A stretch of 64,000 nucleotides of DNA, taken from assembly GCF_004210375.1 (NCBI RefSeq), contig NC_134834.1, positions 37,724,264 through 37,788,263 of the forward strand. Direction: 5' to 3'. The notes below the pieces were generated by a model, which saw only the letters and a list, made by a program, of their open reading frames with translations, made no database searches and was not told the DNA's origin. The stretch is from Tachypleus tridentatus (taxonomy: Eukaryota; Arthropoda; Merostomata; Xiphosura; Limulidae). Made by a program: the position numbers and the translations under genes. This document shows, one piece after another, positions 45,802 through 57,243 of this stretch; the stretch's first letter is position 1; each line of letters begins with the position of its first letter.

Positions 45802-47654
45802 TAATTCAAACAGGTCAGTCGATATTACAAAACTTATTAACATGAAGTTATTAAAGCGACGTTAAGCTACTTATTATTGTAACTAAAACTTCGTAAAATA
45901 ACTTTTTGGAAAAACGTACTTAAATGATCAAATACAATAAGCTATATTCGCTATTATAAGAACTTGAAAGTGAAAGCACGTAAGAAAATGTAATAACAGT
46001 AGCCCCTATTATATTCATTGTTGATGAGGCCTTACGCTCAATACCAGGATTGATCACGCCAGTTGGGATACAACAAACATAACAGTGGTCTGAACAGTAT
46101 GATATAGAAACTACCAAAAATTTAGACAAATCTAAGTTAATTTGTCATTGGTATATTGTGTCTCATAAATTAACTTGTGGCTGCATCGGTTGCTCGAGTA
46201 GTTCATTGTTTCACTAATCTGTTGATAAATAAGATATTTGTTATGGTTATTTCATTCCTCTTGGAAGCTTTTAACTCGTTGTTTTACAAATTAGCATATT
46301 TGTTTTCCATTTTTCCAAATATTTTTCCATTCTTGTTGTATTCTTGCGTAATATAGATATTTGTACAATTATGTGTTTAAATTCTCGAACTCTGTGATTG
46401 TAAGGGAAAAAATAACTCATTCCAATGTAGTTCGGATCTAGAGATTCTGTAAGGAGAAAATGTACATCTATCAAAATATAAATATATATATAATACATGA
46501 TAACGTGTATAGAATGTTGCTAAAACTAGGCCGTTCTTGAACTACAGTTGAGTGATACACAGATATTGTTATCTACCACATAATCCATCTCATGTTCAAG
46601 ATATTAACAGTTTAACACGCAAGACTGCACAGAAGAAAAGCCCTTTGAAACTACGTTACAATGTTTTAAAGTTAAAACTTCAAATGAAGATTTACGGTTG
46701 AATAGCAAGTTTCATTGGTTTTAAGTAATTATACAACAAAACTTAATATGTAAGTACTAAACTCTGTTTTTAACAAGATGTATTTGTAGAGAGCTATTAA
46801 ATTGATTTCTTCTAGCATATACCGGTACCATTTGCAAGCTTCTTTCTATATAATTAAGACGCTGCATGGGATATCATGACAGTTATTTCAGACTCTAAAT
46901 TTGGTTGGCATGTTCATTCAGGCAAAACTCTAATGATATGCTCCCCCTATTATCACCCTAGTTCATTTAAGTCAACAGGGATCAGTGAAGCATTATCATA
47001 GTGTTGAAATTTATATTCTGTAATAGTATGGAAGAATTAGCTCCATAAAATTGAAAGAATAAGGAAATATTATTTTCGTTTTACACTTTCAAACAGTACT
47101 GCATTTGAAGTGGAAATTTGTGGTTTTGATGTACTAGAAGCAAAAAGAGTGAAGTTCTTTTCTGGTTCACACTTTTGTTTAAGTCAGCTCCAAAAATAGT
47201 TGACTTTTCCTTTTATTTTTTGTAATTTTAATTAGCCCAGCAGACCAAGTGGATCTAAAATATCATTCTTCGAATTTTATAGTATTAGTGGAAACCTACA
47301 AGGAAAATATGTAATTGTGTATAGTATAGTATAATAAACATAGTGTAAAGATGATAACTTATGAACAAACTTTCTCACAGCTGAAGTACAAGTATCGTAA
47401 CATGACTTAAAAGCACACTTTTCTTGAAGACCACTTGGATACTAAAGTTGATTTCAGTGCAGAGAAAAATTTTAGTGAAACACGATAACAACAAAATTTC
47501 GGTCGTAGTAACCAGACAAAGTTTCAAAACGTCTTAATCCTCCGAAAGTATCTCTTTCATGTTTAGGAATAATTGTTCATCGATGAATTGTAATTAATAT
47601 AATACACTGACGTTTTTACTATTTGTGTTCGTTCACACTTTAAAATAATTATCA
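45802..47654. other. Unassigned AT-rich DNA
   Basis: No supported gene. Short frames at 45920-46129 and 46271-46498 (minus) are low complexity. Confidence 0.45.
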
Positions 47655-47748
47655 GTAATTCTGATGGCTTATAACGCTAAAAATTGGATTTCGATATGTT
47701 GGTGGGCAGAGCATAAAAACCCATTGTGCAACTTTGTGCTTAACAAAC
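47655..47748 (+). mobile_element. SINE-B copy, 5'-truncated and diverged
   Basis: TGGCTTATAACGCTAAAAATTGG, TTTCGATATGTTGGTGGGCAG and CCCATTGTGCAACTTTGTGCTTAAC keep SINE-B order. Confidence 0.75.
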
Positions 47749-47854
47749 AATACTTTGATCTGTGCTATTTAAGTAGAAAATTAGTCTTTCACTTAACCTT
47801 AAAAATGCATTCAGGTAAAATTAGTTTAAAACTTTTCAAGAGTTCCCAACCTCT

Positions 47855-48068
47855 TGGTTCGACCACTCTGTCACCGAACATGGTTGTACTTTCAGCCGTG
47901 CGGACGTTGTAATGTGCGGCTAACTCCATGTTTTATTGGTAAAAACGTAAACAAAGAGTTGGCAGCGAGTGCTTCCGGCATTTTTCCTTCTAGTTTATCA
48001 GTTCTAAATTAAGAACGGTTAGTGCTGATAGCCATCGAATACCTTTGCGTGGAATTCAATAAAAAGCA
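47855..48068 (+). mobile_element. Diverged SINE-A
   Basis: Head remnant TTGGTTCGACCAC, then GTACTTTCAGCCGTGCGGACG, TTTTATTGGTAAAAACG, AGAGTTGGCAGCGAGTGC and a tail GCTGATAGCCATCGAATACC. All segments keep SINE-A order at reduced identity. Confidence 0.85.
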
Positions 48069-48711
48069 ATCAAATGGTCCAATCAACTTTAGAACCAGCA
48101 CAGTCAGTCTTCTGTTTCACGCAGACTTCGTCACAACACTACCACTCATGATCAAAAGTTAAGCCTACATTACTAAATTTGCAATTGTTATAATGTTAAA
48201 AGTATTAAGATTTATATATTTATTATCAATAAAATAATTGAAACTGTAATTAGCACATAAATTAATTCTCATGGTCATTATATAGATTTAGGTGAATGTT
48301 TCTCAATAAAAAACATCATGGGCTTATGAATGAGTTTCGGTATTTGTGATAGACAGCTTAAATAATCTATTGTGCACCTTTCAGCTTATCAAATGAACGA
48401 ATATATCCGAATTATTAATGTATTTACAACCAATATAGAATATATATTCGAATATTTTGTAGCCTTTACTAATGCTTACTATCAGTGTAACAGTCGTGGA
48501 TACTGATATACAATACTGATACTTTTTCATAATCGTTATAATACTGTCTAGTGGTTATGTTCATTGACACAGCTCGTATTATAATATGGTGACAATTTTG
48601 GCAATTTTCCACAGTTGCTGTAATACCTTATTTCGCTGTCATTAGCATTGTTCCATAATCACAAGATTCACAAGATTTTGACCAGCAGTGTGTAAGGTAA
48701 TATTACAGTAA
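48069..48711. other. Unassigned DNA with a SINE-B tail remnant near 48335-48400
   Basis: GAGTTTCGGTATTTGTGATAGACAG and ATCTATTGTGCACCTTTCAG suggest an eroded SINE-B. Otherwise nothing is recognised. Confidence 0.4.
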
Positions 48712-50207
48712 CAAAATCTAAGGCCAATGAACATAAAGAAAAAAAAAATATGCATTTTGAGTTGCTAGACTCAACCACTTATTTGAGTAGAGCTTCGAAA
48801 GATGAAAATAAGAAAAGGGAAAATAAAAATAAAATCTTTTTTACCATTTAATAGGGAAAATGTGAACACTATGAAATTAGCCTAAATACTAGCTGGTTAA
48901 AAGTTTAAGATCATACCAAAAAGAAGTCCTAAACAGGGTAGGAAATGCCCAACAAGAGGTCTCAGTAGTGAGCTGCACGGCCGTCATTGCGAATAACTGC
49001 AAACATTCGCTTTAGCATTGCCGATATAAGCGTTTGCAGAAGGCTGGCTAGAATGTTATTCCAAGTGGTGAAGATGGCTTCACGAAGATCATGCACTGTT
49101 TGTAATTGACGTCCATTTCTATAGACTTCCCTTGCCATCCACCCTCAAGACATTTTCAATGGGGTTCAATTCGGGCGAACACGCTGGATGATCCAAAAGA
49201 ATCACGTTATTTGCCATGAAAACGTCCTTTGTTTGCTCTCTCCAACATGCCAATATAGCCAGCTGCTATTCGACGCCCCTGTATAACCTAAAGTTCCGTT
49301 GTTCCATGGAAGGAGAAAGTACCCCACATAATGATGGAACCTCCTCCACTGTGTCGTGTAGAAAATGTCTCCGGTGGAATATCCTTATTGTGCCAGTAAT
49401 GTTGGAAGCCATCTGGGACATCCAGGTTAATTTTCTTCTCATCAGAGAAGAAAACCTTCCACTTTTCTTCGTCCCATGTTTGATGCTTCTCAGCAAAGTT
49501 TAACCGAGCTGTTTCGTGGTGTGGAAGGAGGCGTGGCCTTTGAATACGCTTACGGTTTTCAAAGCTTTTCTCTCGTAAATGCCGTTTTATTGTTCTTGAG
49601 CTGCATTCTGCATCTGTAAGGGCCTTAATCTGGTTCGACTATCGGCTGGTGTCTTGCCGGACAACCCGTCGAATCCTCCTGGTCAACGGCGGCGAAATAT
49701 TCTTGGGCCGACCACTTAAAATTCTCGTTCTGTATCCCTCAGGGCCTTTTAAGAAATTTGCAACAGCAGTTTTACTACGCCCAATCTCACCAGTGATGAC
49801 ACGTTGAGAGAGACCTTGCTTTTGCAGCTCGACAATTCTGCCACGTTCAAACTCTGTCAACATTTTAGCCTTTGCCATTTTTTTACCCAATGTAACACAG
49901 GCGATATCAGTGGGAGATGTTGACAACGCTAATGCTTGAATACAAATGATTAAATTTCGTTACGTGTTTACCGATTAAAGACTCGTTTCAGTATAGTCTT
50001 AAACTTTTAACCAGCTAGTATTTAGGCTAATTTCAGTGTTCACATTTTCCCTATTAAATGCTAAAAAAGATTTTTATTTTTATTTTCCCTTTTCTTATTT
50101 TCATCTTTCGAAGCTCTACTCAATAAGTGGTCGAGTCTAACAACGCAAAATACATATTTTTTCTTTATGTTCATTGGCCTTAAGATTTTGGCCAGCGGTT
50201 ACGATAG
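48712..50207 (-). mobile_element. Tc3-like DNA transposon with long inverted repeats, inactive
   Basis: Left terminal repeat at about 48712-48917 and right at about 49993-50190 are inverted copies of about 200 bp. Shared blocks include AAAATCTTAAGGCCAATGAAC, ATAAAGAAAAAA, GAGTAGAGCTTCGAAAGATG, GGGAAAATGTGAACAC and CCTAAATACTAGCTGG. They differ by small indels (for example one extra G-A pair in CACTTATTTGAG). Between them lies a broken transposase on the minus strand. The total of about 1.5 kb is normal for a Tc1/Tc3 element, so length is intact but the gene is not. The outermost bases differ between ends, so exact limits are approximate. Confidence 0.88.
48930..49878 (-). pseudogene. Tc3-like transposase, frameshifted
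   Basis: The start is the ATG at 49878 (MAKAKMLTEFERGRIVELQ). A helix-turn-helix follows (GLSQRVITGEIGRSKTAV), then GPEGYRTR and a basic GRPK box, as in Tc3-type transposases; this frame stays open to 49639. The catalytic region follows in shifted frames: [20 protein letters not shown] and HYWHNKDIP (first Asp), [35 protein letters not shown] (last catalytic region) and a short C-terminal tail ending near 48930. At least two or three frame changes plus in-frame stops break it. The normal second-Asp segment (QD.A..H) is not recognisable. Normal family length is about 330 residues, which the span matches. Confidence 0.85.
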
Positions 50208-50944
50208 TGATGGATCCCCACTGCTGACAAAGTCCATCCACAGTGAATATTTAATTGTAATATCGTTGGTAAAGCACTATTTGGTTATACCAGTTGCATT
50301 CACAACTGGAAATAAAATTGTCTTACAGGCTTATATTACTAACTGAAAAACACCTATTTCTAGATATAATTGTTATCTAGGTTCTTATCAAACCACCAAA
50401 CATTGTAGAAACGTAATGAAAGAATGTATAATTTCCAAAATGAACAACATTTATAATACAGAAGATGCTAAGAGAAATAAAGAAACCAACAACGAATACA
50501 AACCAATAACAACATAGAGGATATGTAAGCGGTATTAAGATAACTGGTACAGAATACAACCGATCACAGTGTAAGCCAGATTACTTGAGAGATCCAACAA
50601 AAAAGCAAATACACCACTTACAATTTGCTTCGTGAATGCGATCTCCCGTACAATGGGTAAACAAACAGACCCACAAAACTGGGGATTCAGAATCACAGTA
50701 TATATACAAAAGTTCACATAATAGAATTTCTGATGGCCTGAAACTGAGTTAAATTATAATTTAAATCTAGAAGTTAAATAAATGCCGATACATATCCGAT
50801 TTATTATACTTGCCAACAAGATTTATACACAGTTTTTCAATACAAATAAATTTTAATTTACAAACATTAATTCAACTTACAATAACGGTTATTGCAATAA
50901 TGATCTCTACACAAAAGTTTTACAAACAATATCTAATTTTCTAT
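50208..50944. other. Unassigned DNA
   Basis: Two short minus-strand frames (50377-50559, 50535-50717) overlap and show no motif. Confidence 0.45.
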
Positions 50945-51068
50945 CTGCTCTGAAACACAGCGGTAAGTCTTCGGATTTACAATGCTAAAATCACGGGTTC
51001 GATTTCCCTCGGTAGACTCAGCAGATAGCTCGATGTGCCTTTGCTATAAGAAAAACAAACCCACAATT
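50945..51068 (+). mobile_element. SINE-C copy
   Basis: AACACAGCGGTAAGTCTTCGG, ATTTACAATGCTAAAATCACG, GGTTCGATTTCCCTC, then CAGCAGATAGCTCG and CTTTGCTATAAGAAAAAC. Confidence 0.9.
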
Positions 51069-51138
51069 CATTTAACAGGGAGCTGGTTAGCTCTGTACCT
51101 TTCGTTACCAAAGTTACATAATTCTTTTGTAAAAGTAG

Positions 51139-51411
51139 TTTGTTTTCTGAATTTCGCGCAAAGCTACACGAGGGCTACCTGCTCTAGCCGCCCCTAATTT
51201 AGCAGTGTAAGACTAAAAAGAAGGCAGCTAGTCATCATTACCCACCGCCAACTCTTGGGCTACTCTTTCACCAACGAATAGTGTGATTGACCGTCACATT
51301 ATAACGCCCCCACGGCTGAAAGGGCGAGCATGTTTGGTGCGACGGGGATTCGAACCCGCGATCCTCAGATTACGAGTCGAACGCCTTAACTCATTTGGCC
51401 ATTCCGGGCCC
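51139..51411 (-). mobile_element. SINE-A copy with target-site duplication
   Basis: Full-length minus-strand element with canonical B box GGTTCGAATCC. Flanks GTAAAAGTAG (51129-51138) and GTAAAAATAG (51412-51421) match at 9 of 10 bases. Confidence 0.94.
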
Positions 51412-51421
51412 GTAAAAATAG

Positions 51422-52082
51422 TAATGACCGGCGTGAATCCACTGAAATGAAATGGTTGTAATGTTCAAAGTTTATAAACGTTCCTGGTAAAATGTCTGAA
51501 GTTCCCGATTATAAGCGTTAATCTCAGTCATACTTTGCAATGTTTATAGTATATTAAATATAGCAAACCAACAATATATACTGTCTCTTGGTACGTCGCG
51601 TTGATTACCTTTATAAGTGTGAAGAGAGTTTCTAGACACTTCAGCCTGCACAACCATATACACGACACAACTGTGTTTACGTACGCACATGTATTATTGA
51701 TTCTCACATTCGAGAATTTTCTACAACTACAGCGAATAGGCAGGCAGGTCTTCCGCAATACAGATTTAACTGTACAAGTTTTGTACATTTCTAAATATAA
51801 ATTTGACTTGAACAAACTTCGATATTAAAGCAGATATACAATGGTAACTCCAATACATACAGAACAGTGTATAATAGTACATAATGTCAGATAAGGCTGT
51901 ACAATAAAATAAAGCAACATTAAAATAATGATAACACGAAAATAACGAAGGTAAAAATATGGCTATTACATTTAGTTAAGTAATAAGACACTATTAAGGT
52001 AGCATGAACGCCAGTAAAACCTCTTCGAGACACTTCACCACTGACAAATCATGCTTGTGTTATCTCTTAAGTTACTTATTTG
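51422..52082. other. Unassigned DNA
   Basis: Overlapping plus and minus short open frames at 51528-51828 carry no motif. Confidence 0.45.
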
Positions 52083-52203
52083 CAGTCTCCTGATGGTACA
52101 GCAGTAAGTCTTCGGATTTACAACTCTAAAATCAGAAGCTCGATTCTCCTAGGTGGACACAGCAGATAGCCTGATGTGACTGCTATAAAATATGCGCACA
52201 CAC
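52083..52203 (+). mobile_element. SINE-C copy
   Basis: CCTGATGGTACAGCAGTAAG, TCTTCGGATTTACAACTC, GCTCGATTCTCCTAG, CAGCAGATAGCCTGATGTG and a short CTGCTATAAAATATGCGCAC tail. Confidence 0.88.
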
Positions 52204-52343
52204 TATCTTTGTAAAATATGGGTTTTAATCATCATGACTCTTTCATGCGGATTACGATGTTGATTCTTACATCTATAATTGTGTAAAAACAGGTTGATAG
52301 TGCTTGTGTTCAGGTTTTTAGTGTGGGCTAGGATCCACGTAAC

Positions 52344-52358
52344 TTTTTTTTTTTTTTT
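52344..52358. repeat. Poly-T tract
   Basis: About 15 consecutive T residues, not attached to a recognised retroposon. Confidence 0.8.
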
Positions 52359-52459
52359 TATATGCTTTAAGTTGAAGTAACATCTGAACCTGCCAATATT
52401 CTTGCTTTGCTATGTAATATAGCGTATACATATCTATTTAATTCTTTATTGAAATGTCG

Positions 52460-52555
52460 CTCCTATTGGCACAGCGTTATATCCGCGGTTTCAATTCCCG
52501 CGGCGGAGAAATCACCGATAGTCCATTATATAGCTTGGCGCTTAGTTACGAGCAA
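52460..52555 (+). mobile_element. SINE-B copy, diverged
   Basis: TTGGCACAGCGTTATATCCGC, GGTTTCAATTCCCGC, CACCGATAGTCCATTATATAGC and TTGGCGCTTAGTTAC. A deletion removes part of the anticodon arm. Confidence 0.75.
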
Positions 52556-53172
52556 TGAATTCAACTTCAGAGTGTACCTTTCGAGATAAAAAATTATAAG
52601 AGGAGACATTTAAATCATGAATATAGAAAGATAAAAACAGCAACCATTTTGTAAACTGCAACAAATCGTTAGATATCACAATAGTGAAGAACGTAGCTGA
52701 TACAGGATGTAAAAAGAGGAAAAGCGTATTGAGAGGATTGAAGAGAAAACAAATGGAGGAGAGGTGGTGTGCCATTTTTGAAACAACAAAAAGCATTTTA
52801 TTGAAAAATGTTAGAAAAATCTATCTGCTCTATCACCATCCCATAAAACATTCAAATAATGAAACAAAGCTTTTAAAATTTTACGTTAATTAAACAGTAA
52901 ATAATGGTTGAAATTGTTGCGTTATATAGGTTCAAATTAAAAATATACATAAAACAATAAAGAATGATAAACACATACTAAAATACATCCAAAAATATTT
53001 ATTTTTGTAAGCGCTAAAGATAATGTTTCGGTCGAAAGGTGTTCATCAAAAGCTAACGAGCACAATTAATCAGAGAATAATAATAATCGTTTCATAAAAG
53101 TGGATAATAAAAAATAAATAAATCCTAAAATACCAACTTGTAGTCATGACATATGGTAATTTAATTTTTTGT
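52556..53172. other. Unassigned AT-rich DNA
   Basis: Short open frames at 52542-52796 (minus) and 52684-52893 (plus) overlap in antisense and show no motif. Confidence 0.4.
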
Positions 53173-53268
53173 TTTCTTACAGTAAAGCCACGTCGAGCTA
53201 TCTGCTGAGCCCACCGAGGGGCATCAAATCCCTGATTTTAGTGCTGTAAGCTGTACCAGCGGGGGACT
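53173..53268 (-). mobile_element. SINE-C copy followed by a T tract
   Basis: CTTACAGTAAAGCCACGTCG, GCTATCTGCTGAG, CCCTGATTTTAGTGC and CTGTACCAGCGGGGG; the anticodon arm is shortened. A run of about 14 T residues follows directly. Confidence 0.85.
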
Positions 53269-54099
53269 TTTTTTTTTTTTGTCCATGAATAACTTAATTT
53301 GTCAAGGAAAATTTAATAAAACACAGAAACTAACAGAGCAGGCCTACTGTTTCAAATTACTAATAATTGTTTTAATGCAATACCAACTAAAAAAACAATA
53401 CTTTCAGAAAAAAAAAAGCAGAGACGAAGATACGGATGTGTATGTTCAAATGTTATACGAGTTCAGTAACAAAGTACTAATTAGTCTTGTTATATTACAT
53501 CCTCCAATTGTAAAGATGTTGTCTGCACAATAAAACTAATACTATCTTTTTTAGAACATTTTGTATTACTTCTTCATTATTGAGTTTCAAAATTTGTAAG
53601 GTAAAACTAACATTTAAAACACAACATATTTAAGTTACTTTAGCTTTGTTTGATTTATTTTTATTAGTTTAAAACTATATGGTTGATATTTCTATGTTCA
53701 AAAACATTACTGTAACAGATATTTCTCTTTTCATGTAAAAAGTACCGAAAATTTGACAATAGTATTTATTACACAGTTAGCTTTCACAAAGCTGGCATTA
53801 TACCACCACAAGAATAAAACATTACAGTGGCTAATATGGAAAAGTTAAACATTGTTGTTAACACAATTAAACCATATATTTTCTAGTTTTATGCTTATTG
53901 GTTGGTTTTTAATTTTCTAAGGTGAAGCTACAATTATCAAAATGTTTTATTTTTGAAAATTATATTATTCTAATTTTTACTTTTTTAATTTTAAATTTAG
54001 ATTATTTGAAGATTATCAGAGAGTGCTAAGTACTCATTTCTAACAAATGGAATGAGAATTATTTCTTTCCCTTGGTTCATTATAAAACGTCTCAAACTC
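53269..54099. other. Unassigned AT-rich DNA
   Basis: No supported gene; the 84-codon frame at 53279-53533 begins in the T tract and lacks motifs. Confidence 0.4.
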
Positions 54100-54200
54100 C
54101 ATAGCTGTACCTTAATGCGATAGCATTTAAAATCCAAGGTTCAAATCCCCAAGGTGAACACAGTAGATAACCCAATGTGGCTTTGCTCTATAACAAACTG
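54100..54200 (+). mobile_element. SINE-C copy, diverged
   Basis: CATAGCTGTACCTTAATGCG, TTTAAAATCCAAGG, TTCAAATCCCCAAG, CAGTAGATAACCCAATGTGG and CTTTGCTCTATAAC keep SINE-C order. Confidence 0.7.
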
Positions 54201-54305
54201 CGTATCTATGGATACTACACTTAAAAGAGTTGAAAACCCACGCATATGAGGATGTAAAACAAAACTGAAATTCCTAGAATAAAATATCTGAAAAATAGTA
54301 CGCAG

Positions 54306-54323
54306 CTTTTTTTTTTTTTTTTA
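54306..54323. repeat. Poly-T tract
   Basis: About 18 consecutive T residues. Confidence 0.8.
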
Positions 54324-54491
54324 GATTAGATGACTGATTAGTGAATAACGAAAAGATCTTTCACTATTTCTAAGCAACGCATGAGCTTTGAGATTTTATT
54401 ATACCACTGCACATATTGTATTCGGATGTATTACTGTCTACATGTAAATTTAGGTAGTGTAAAATAATCTATATAAAATAATAGACGTTGC

Positions 54492-54960
54492 AGTTTAATG
54501 ACTTCATTGAGAACGCAAAGCCTCGAAATCTGGTAACTGTCGAGGAAAAAGCAAGTACCGTGTTTCTCCGATAATAAGACCTACCCATAAAATAAGACCT
54601 AGTGTGATTTTTGGGGATAGTTTTAATATAAGCCCTACCCTTAAAATAAGCCCTAGTTAAGAGTGGCAGGAAGAGGAAAGAAATAAAAAAAAATTAATTT
54701 ATTAATTAGTTTAATAGTTAGTTAATTAGTTTGTTTAAGTATTAATCAGTTAGTTTAATAGTTTATTTTAAATAGTTAGTTTAATAGTTTTACTTTGTAA
54801 CTTCATTTTTTTAATATATCAAAATAAGACATCCCCGAAAATAAGCCCTAGTGTCATATTTTGGAGTGAAAATTAATACAAGCCCTGTCTTATTTTCAGA
54901 GAAACACGGTAGAAGGAGCGAAAGTTTGTGAATCTTTGCACAAAATAGTCCATCGAAATT
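54492..54960 (+). pseudogene. Partial paralogue of the 21-kb broken coding region, interrupted by a MITE
   Basis: 54492-54555 and 54912-54960 match the complement of 21307-21425 almost base for base, including the coding-like frame DFIENAKPRNLVTVE. Small deletions of 5 and 4 bp relative to the 21-kb copy shift the frame after the MITE. The match ends directly at the SINE-A that follows, as in the 21-kb copy, and stops at TTAATGAC on the other side. The function of the parent sequence is unknown. Confidence 0.7.
54558..54909. mobile_element. TA-flanked MITE (Tc1/mariner type)
   Basis: The ends are inverted: CCGTGTTTCTC(C) on the left against (C)TGAGAAACACGG-type on the right, continuing into AATAAGAC(C/A) blocks. 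TA stands at each side (54556-54557 and 54910-54911), and the 21-kb paralogue has the empty site with a single TA. The 352-bp interior holds repeated AATAAG(A/C)CCTA motifs and a low-complexity TTAGTTTAATAG tract (about 54695-54790). No coding capacity. Confidence 0.92.
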
Positions 54961-55232
54961 GTTTGTTTTGAATTTCGCGCAAAGCTACTCGAGGGCTATC
55001 TGCGCTAGCCGTCCCTAATTTAGCAGGGTAAGACTAGAGGGAAGGCAGCTAGTCATCACCACCCACCGCCAACTCTTGAGCTATTCTTTTACTAAAGAAT
55101 AGTTGGATTGACTGTCACATTATAACGTCCCCACGGCTGAAAGGGGCGAGCATATTTGGTGCGACCGGGATTCGAACCCGCGACCCTCAGATTACGAGTC
55201 GAACGCCTTAACCCATCTGTCCATGCTGGGCC
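54961..55232 (-). mobile_element. SINE-A copy
   Basis: Full-length minus-strand copy with B box GGTTCGAATCC. Its 3' flank (54960 leftwards) is the same sequence, joined at the same base, as the 3' flank of the SINE-A at 21032. Its 5' flank is different and no target-site duplication is seen. Confidence 0.94.
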
Positions 55233-55837
55233 TAGGGTTGATCAGATTACTCACGCAATAAAAGTCAAGCGTCGAAATTCTAAAGCTGTTATTTGTGACC
55301 AATCGTCAATAAAAAAAATAAAAAAATTGTCTTCTCAACATTGTAGAATTTGGAACAAGTGATGGGAAAAAAATCAAAAATTAAACATTAATGGAATTTT
55401 TTAAAAACGGATTATTGATAACTAATGCACTTAGAGAACGTTTTTATAAATAAAACAATTGTGGTTTGTTATTTCTTAAATTTTTAGCGTAAGCAAAGCT
55501 ACTGGATCTTTCATTATCAAATAAAAATGAAAGATAAGAAAAAACTGTACACAGCGCGAATATATAACCTTACTGGCTAAGTCTGAAAAAGTGGGAAATT
55601 TTGAATTATTTTATGCGACTGGTCACAACGGCAGGGCACCATCTTAAACTAGGACATATGTTAAGCCTACACATGATAAAAATAAATAAAAAATTAGGTT
55701 ATACAAATGCGGTTTTAAATTTTCATAACTATTCTACGGTACCTTTGGACCAAGTCAGGGCCCTGTCTTGCTCCGGCACATACGTATCTGCGGCTGCACA
55801 TCAAGGTTTTGAAAACAAAATTACTCCGTTTATTAAA
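55233..55837. other. Coding-like fragment, then unassigned DNA
   Basis: Directly after the SINE, 55236-55362 (plus) stays open with a Lys/Arg-rich, non-repetitive translation (starts VDQITHAIKVKRRN) to a TGA. It may be a further piece of the neighbouring broken gene, but it does not match the corresponding part at 21 kb. The frame at 55601-55915 runs into SINE relic sequence and has no motif. Confidence 0.35.
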
Positions 55838-56012
55838 CTTCGGGTAAAGCTACTGGAGGATTATATAGCAGCCTTCCTCAAGCAGTCAACATCGCTAATT
55901 CTTCAGATATTTTAATCGAATAGCGAGATTGTTCATCACATTATAACGCCTTAACATCTGAAAGGGCAAGCATATTCGGTGATGGGATTCCAAATTCCCG
56001 TAATTAGAATGG
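55838..56012 (-). mobile_element. Diverged SINE-A
   Basis: GGGTAAAGCTACTGGAGG, GCAGCCTTCCTC, ATAGCGAGATTGTTCATCACATTATAACGCC, CTGAAAGGGCAAGCATATTCGGTG and GGGATTCCAAATTCCCG follow SINE-A order with internal deletions. Confidence 0.8.
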
Positions 56013-56074
56013 CCTAATTACCAGGAATTTCCGACCACACAATTCGTTTTTCCGATATTTGTGCAAGTTTACTC

Positions 56075-56290
56075 ACGTACACCCTACGATAGCAATCCCT
56101 AATTCTGAATTGATAGAGGCAACAGCACCCACTGCCATTTGTTTTCTGATTGAATAGTGGGATTTTACACTCACCATTATAATTCACCCACGTCTCCAGA
56201 TTGAGGAGCACAATTTTGTTTCGGTAACACGAGCGCTGTCCTTAGATCCAGAGGTTCAGAATAAGCATACAATAACTGCAAGATACTCGG
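56075..56290 (-). mobile_element. Old SINE relic
   Basis: CACCCACTGCCATTTG, TTGAATAGTGGGATTTTACACTCACCATTATAATTC and CACCCACG align with the SINE-A body; the head is hardly recognisable. Confidence 0.5.
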
Positions 56291-56744
56291 TCCGCTTTCA
56301 CAAAAGTTTCGTATTATTTGATTGTAATTCAAAGTTAGTAAACACTAAATGAGGTCTCATGGTGAGGACATTACTAAAAAGGAGTCCTATGATCAGCAGA
56401 TTCAATCACCAAAAAAATGCTCGTCCTTTCTACCTGGAAATGTATAAATGTAATCAGACAATCCCAACCTTTAGCTGATAGAGTGAGTAGTTAACACTAA
56501 TTACTGCAAAATCTATTACCTTATCATTTGGTCCATCTATACGTCTCCTATTTAAAAACAAGGTCGTATAACCTGAAACTAGAATGTAGTTTGTTACGGG
56601 AACTTATTTATGAATGCATGCTTTCTGTGAAGTTTGTGGATGGTACAGAAGGGCTGGTGTTATACAAGCCAGAAGTTGTAATGTGTTAACCCAAATAAAT
56701 ATCGCTTTTTTAACTCTGGAAATCAGTCTTTAAAAAAAAAAAAT
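56291..56744. other. Unassigned DNA
   Basis: No supported feature. Confidence 0.45.
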
Positions 56745-56850
56745 TGTTTTATTACAGTCATAGTGAACCATCTCCTGTGTACACTATGTTTAATCAAACC
56801 CCTGATTTAGAATTTAAGTCTATATACTTACTGCTCTCCCACTGTGGGAC
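56745..56850 (-). mobile_element. Diverged SINE-C
   Basis: TTTTATTACAGTCATAGTG, TGTGTACACTATG, TCAAACCCCTGATTTAG and TACTTACTGCTCTCCCACTG keep the minus-strand SINE-C order. Confidence 0.5.
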
Positions 56851-57243
56851 AACAAAAGTGTGGTATTTCAGTTCTTATGTGGTATATTGAATAAACGGAT
56901 AGATCAAAAACCCATGGGTTCAGTCATAACCATCTTACAAAAATACTTTTAACTGGCAATACACATCAACTGTAGATTTTAAAGTACCCATGTATTCACT
57001 ATAGGCATGAAGCCATCTTTCAGTGACATGAAACTCTTCACTCCAAGCTGAATTGATCATTCTGGTTTGAGCAATTCGATTGACTTAGTCCTTGTGACTA
57101 ATGGTCGCTTTAACTGAACTGGAAGTATCATTTTTATTTAAAGGTCCAACTTCTTAACCTACACTTAGATTAGAAAAAGAATATTAATGCCTGTTTTACA
57201 CAAATAAATCTTCACATACAGCCTTTTAAGTAAAAAAAGAATA
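56851..57243. other. Unassigned DNA
   Basis: No supported feature; last stretch before the repeat-poor region of the WD40 gene. Confidence 0.45.
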
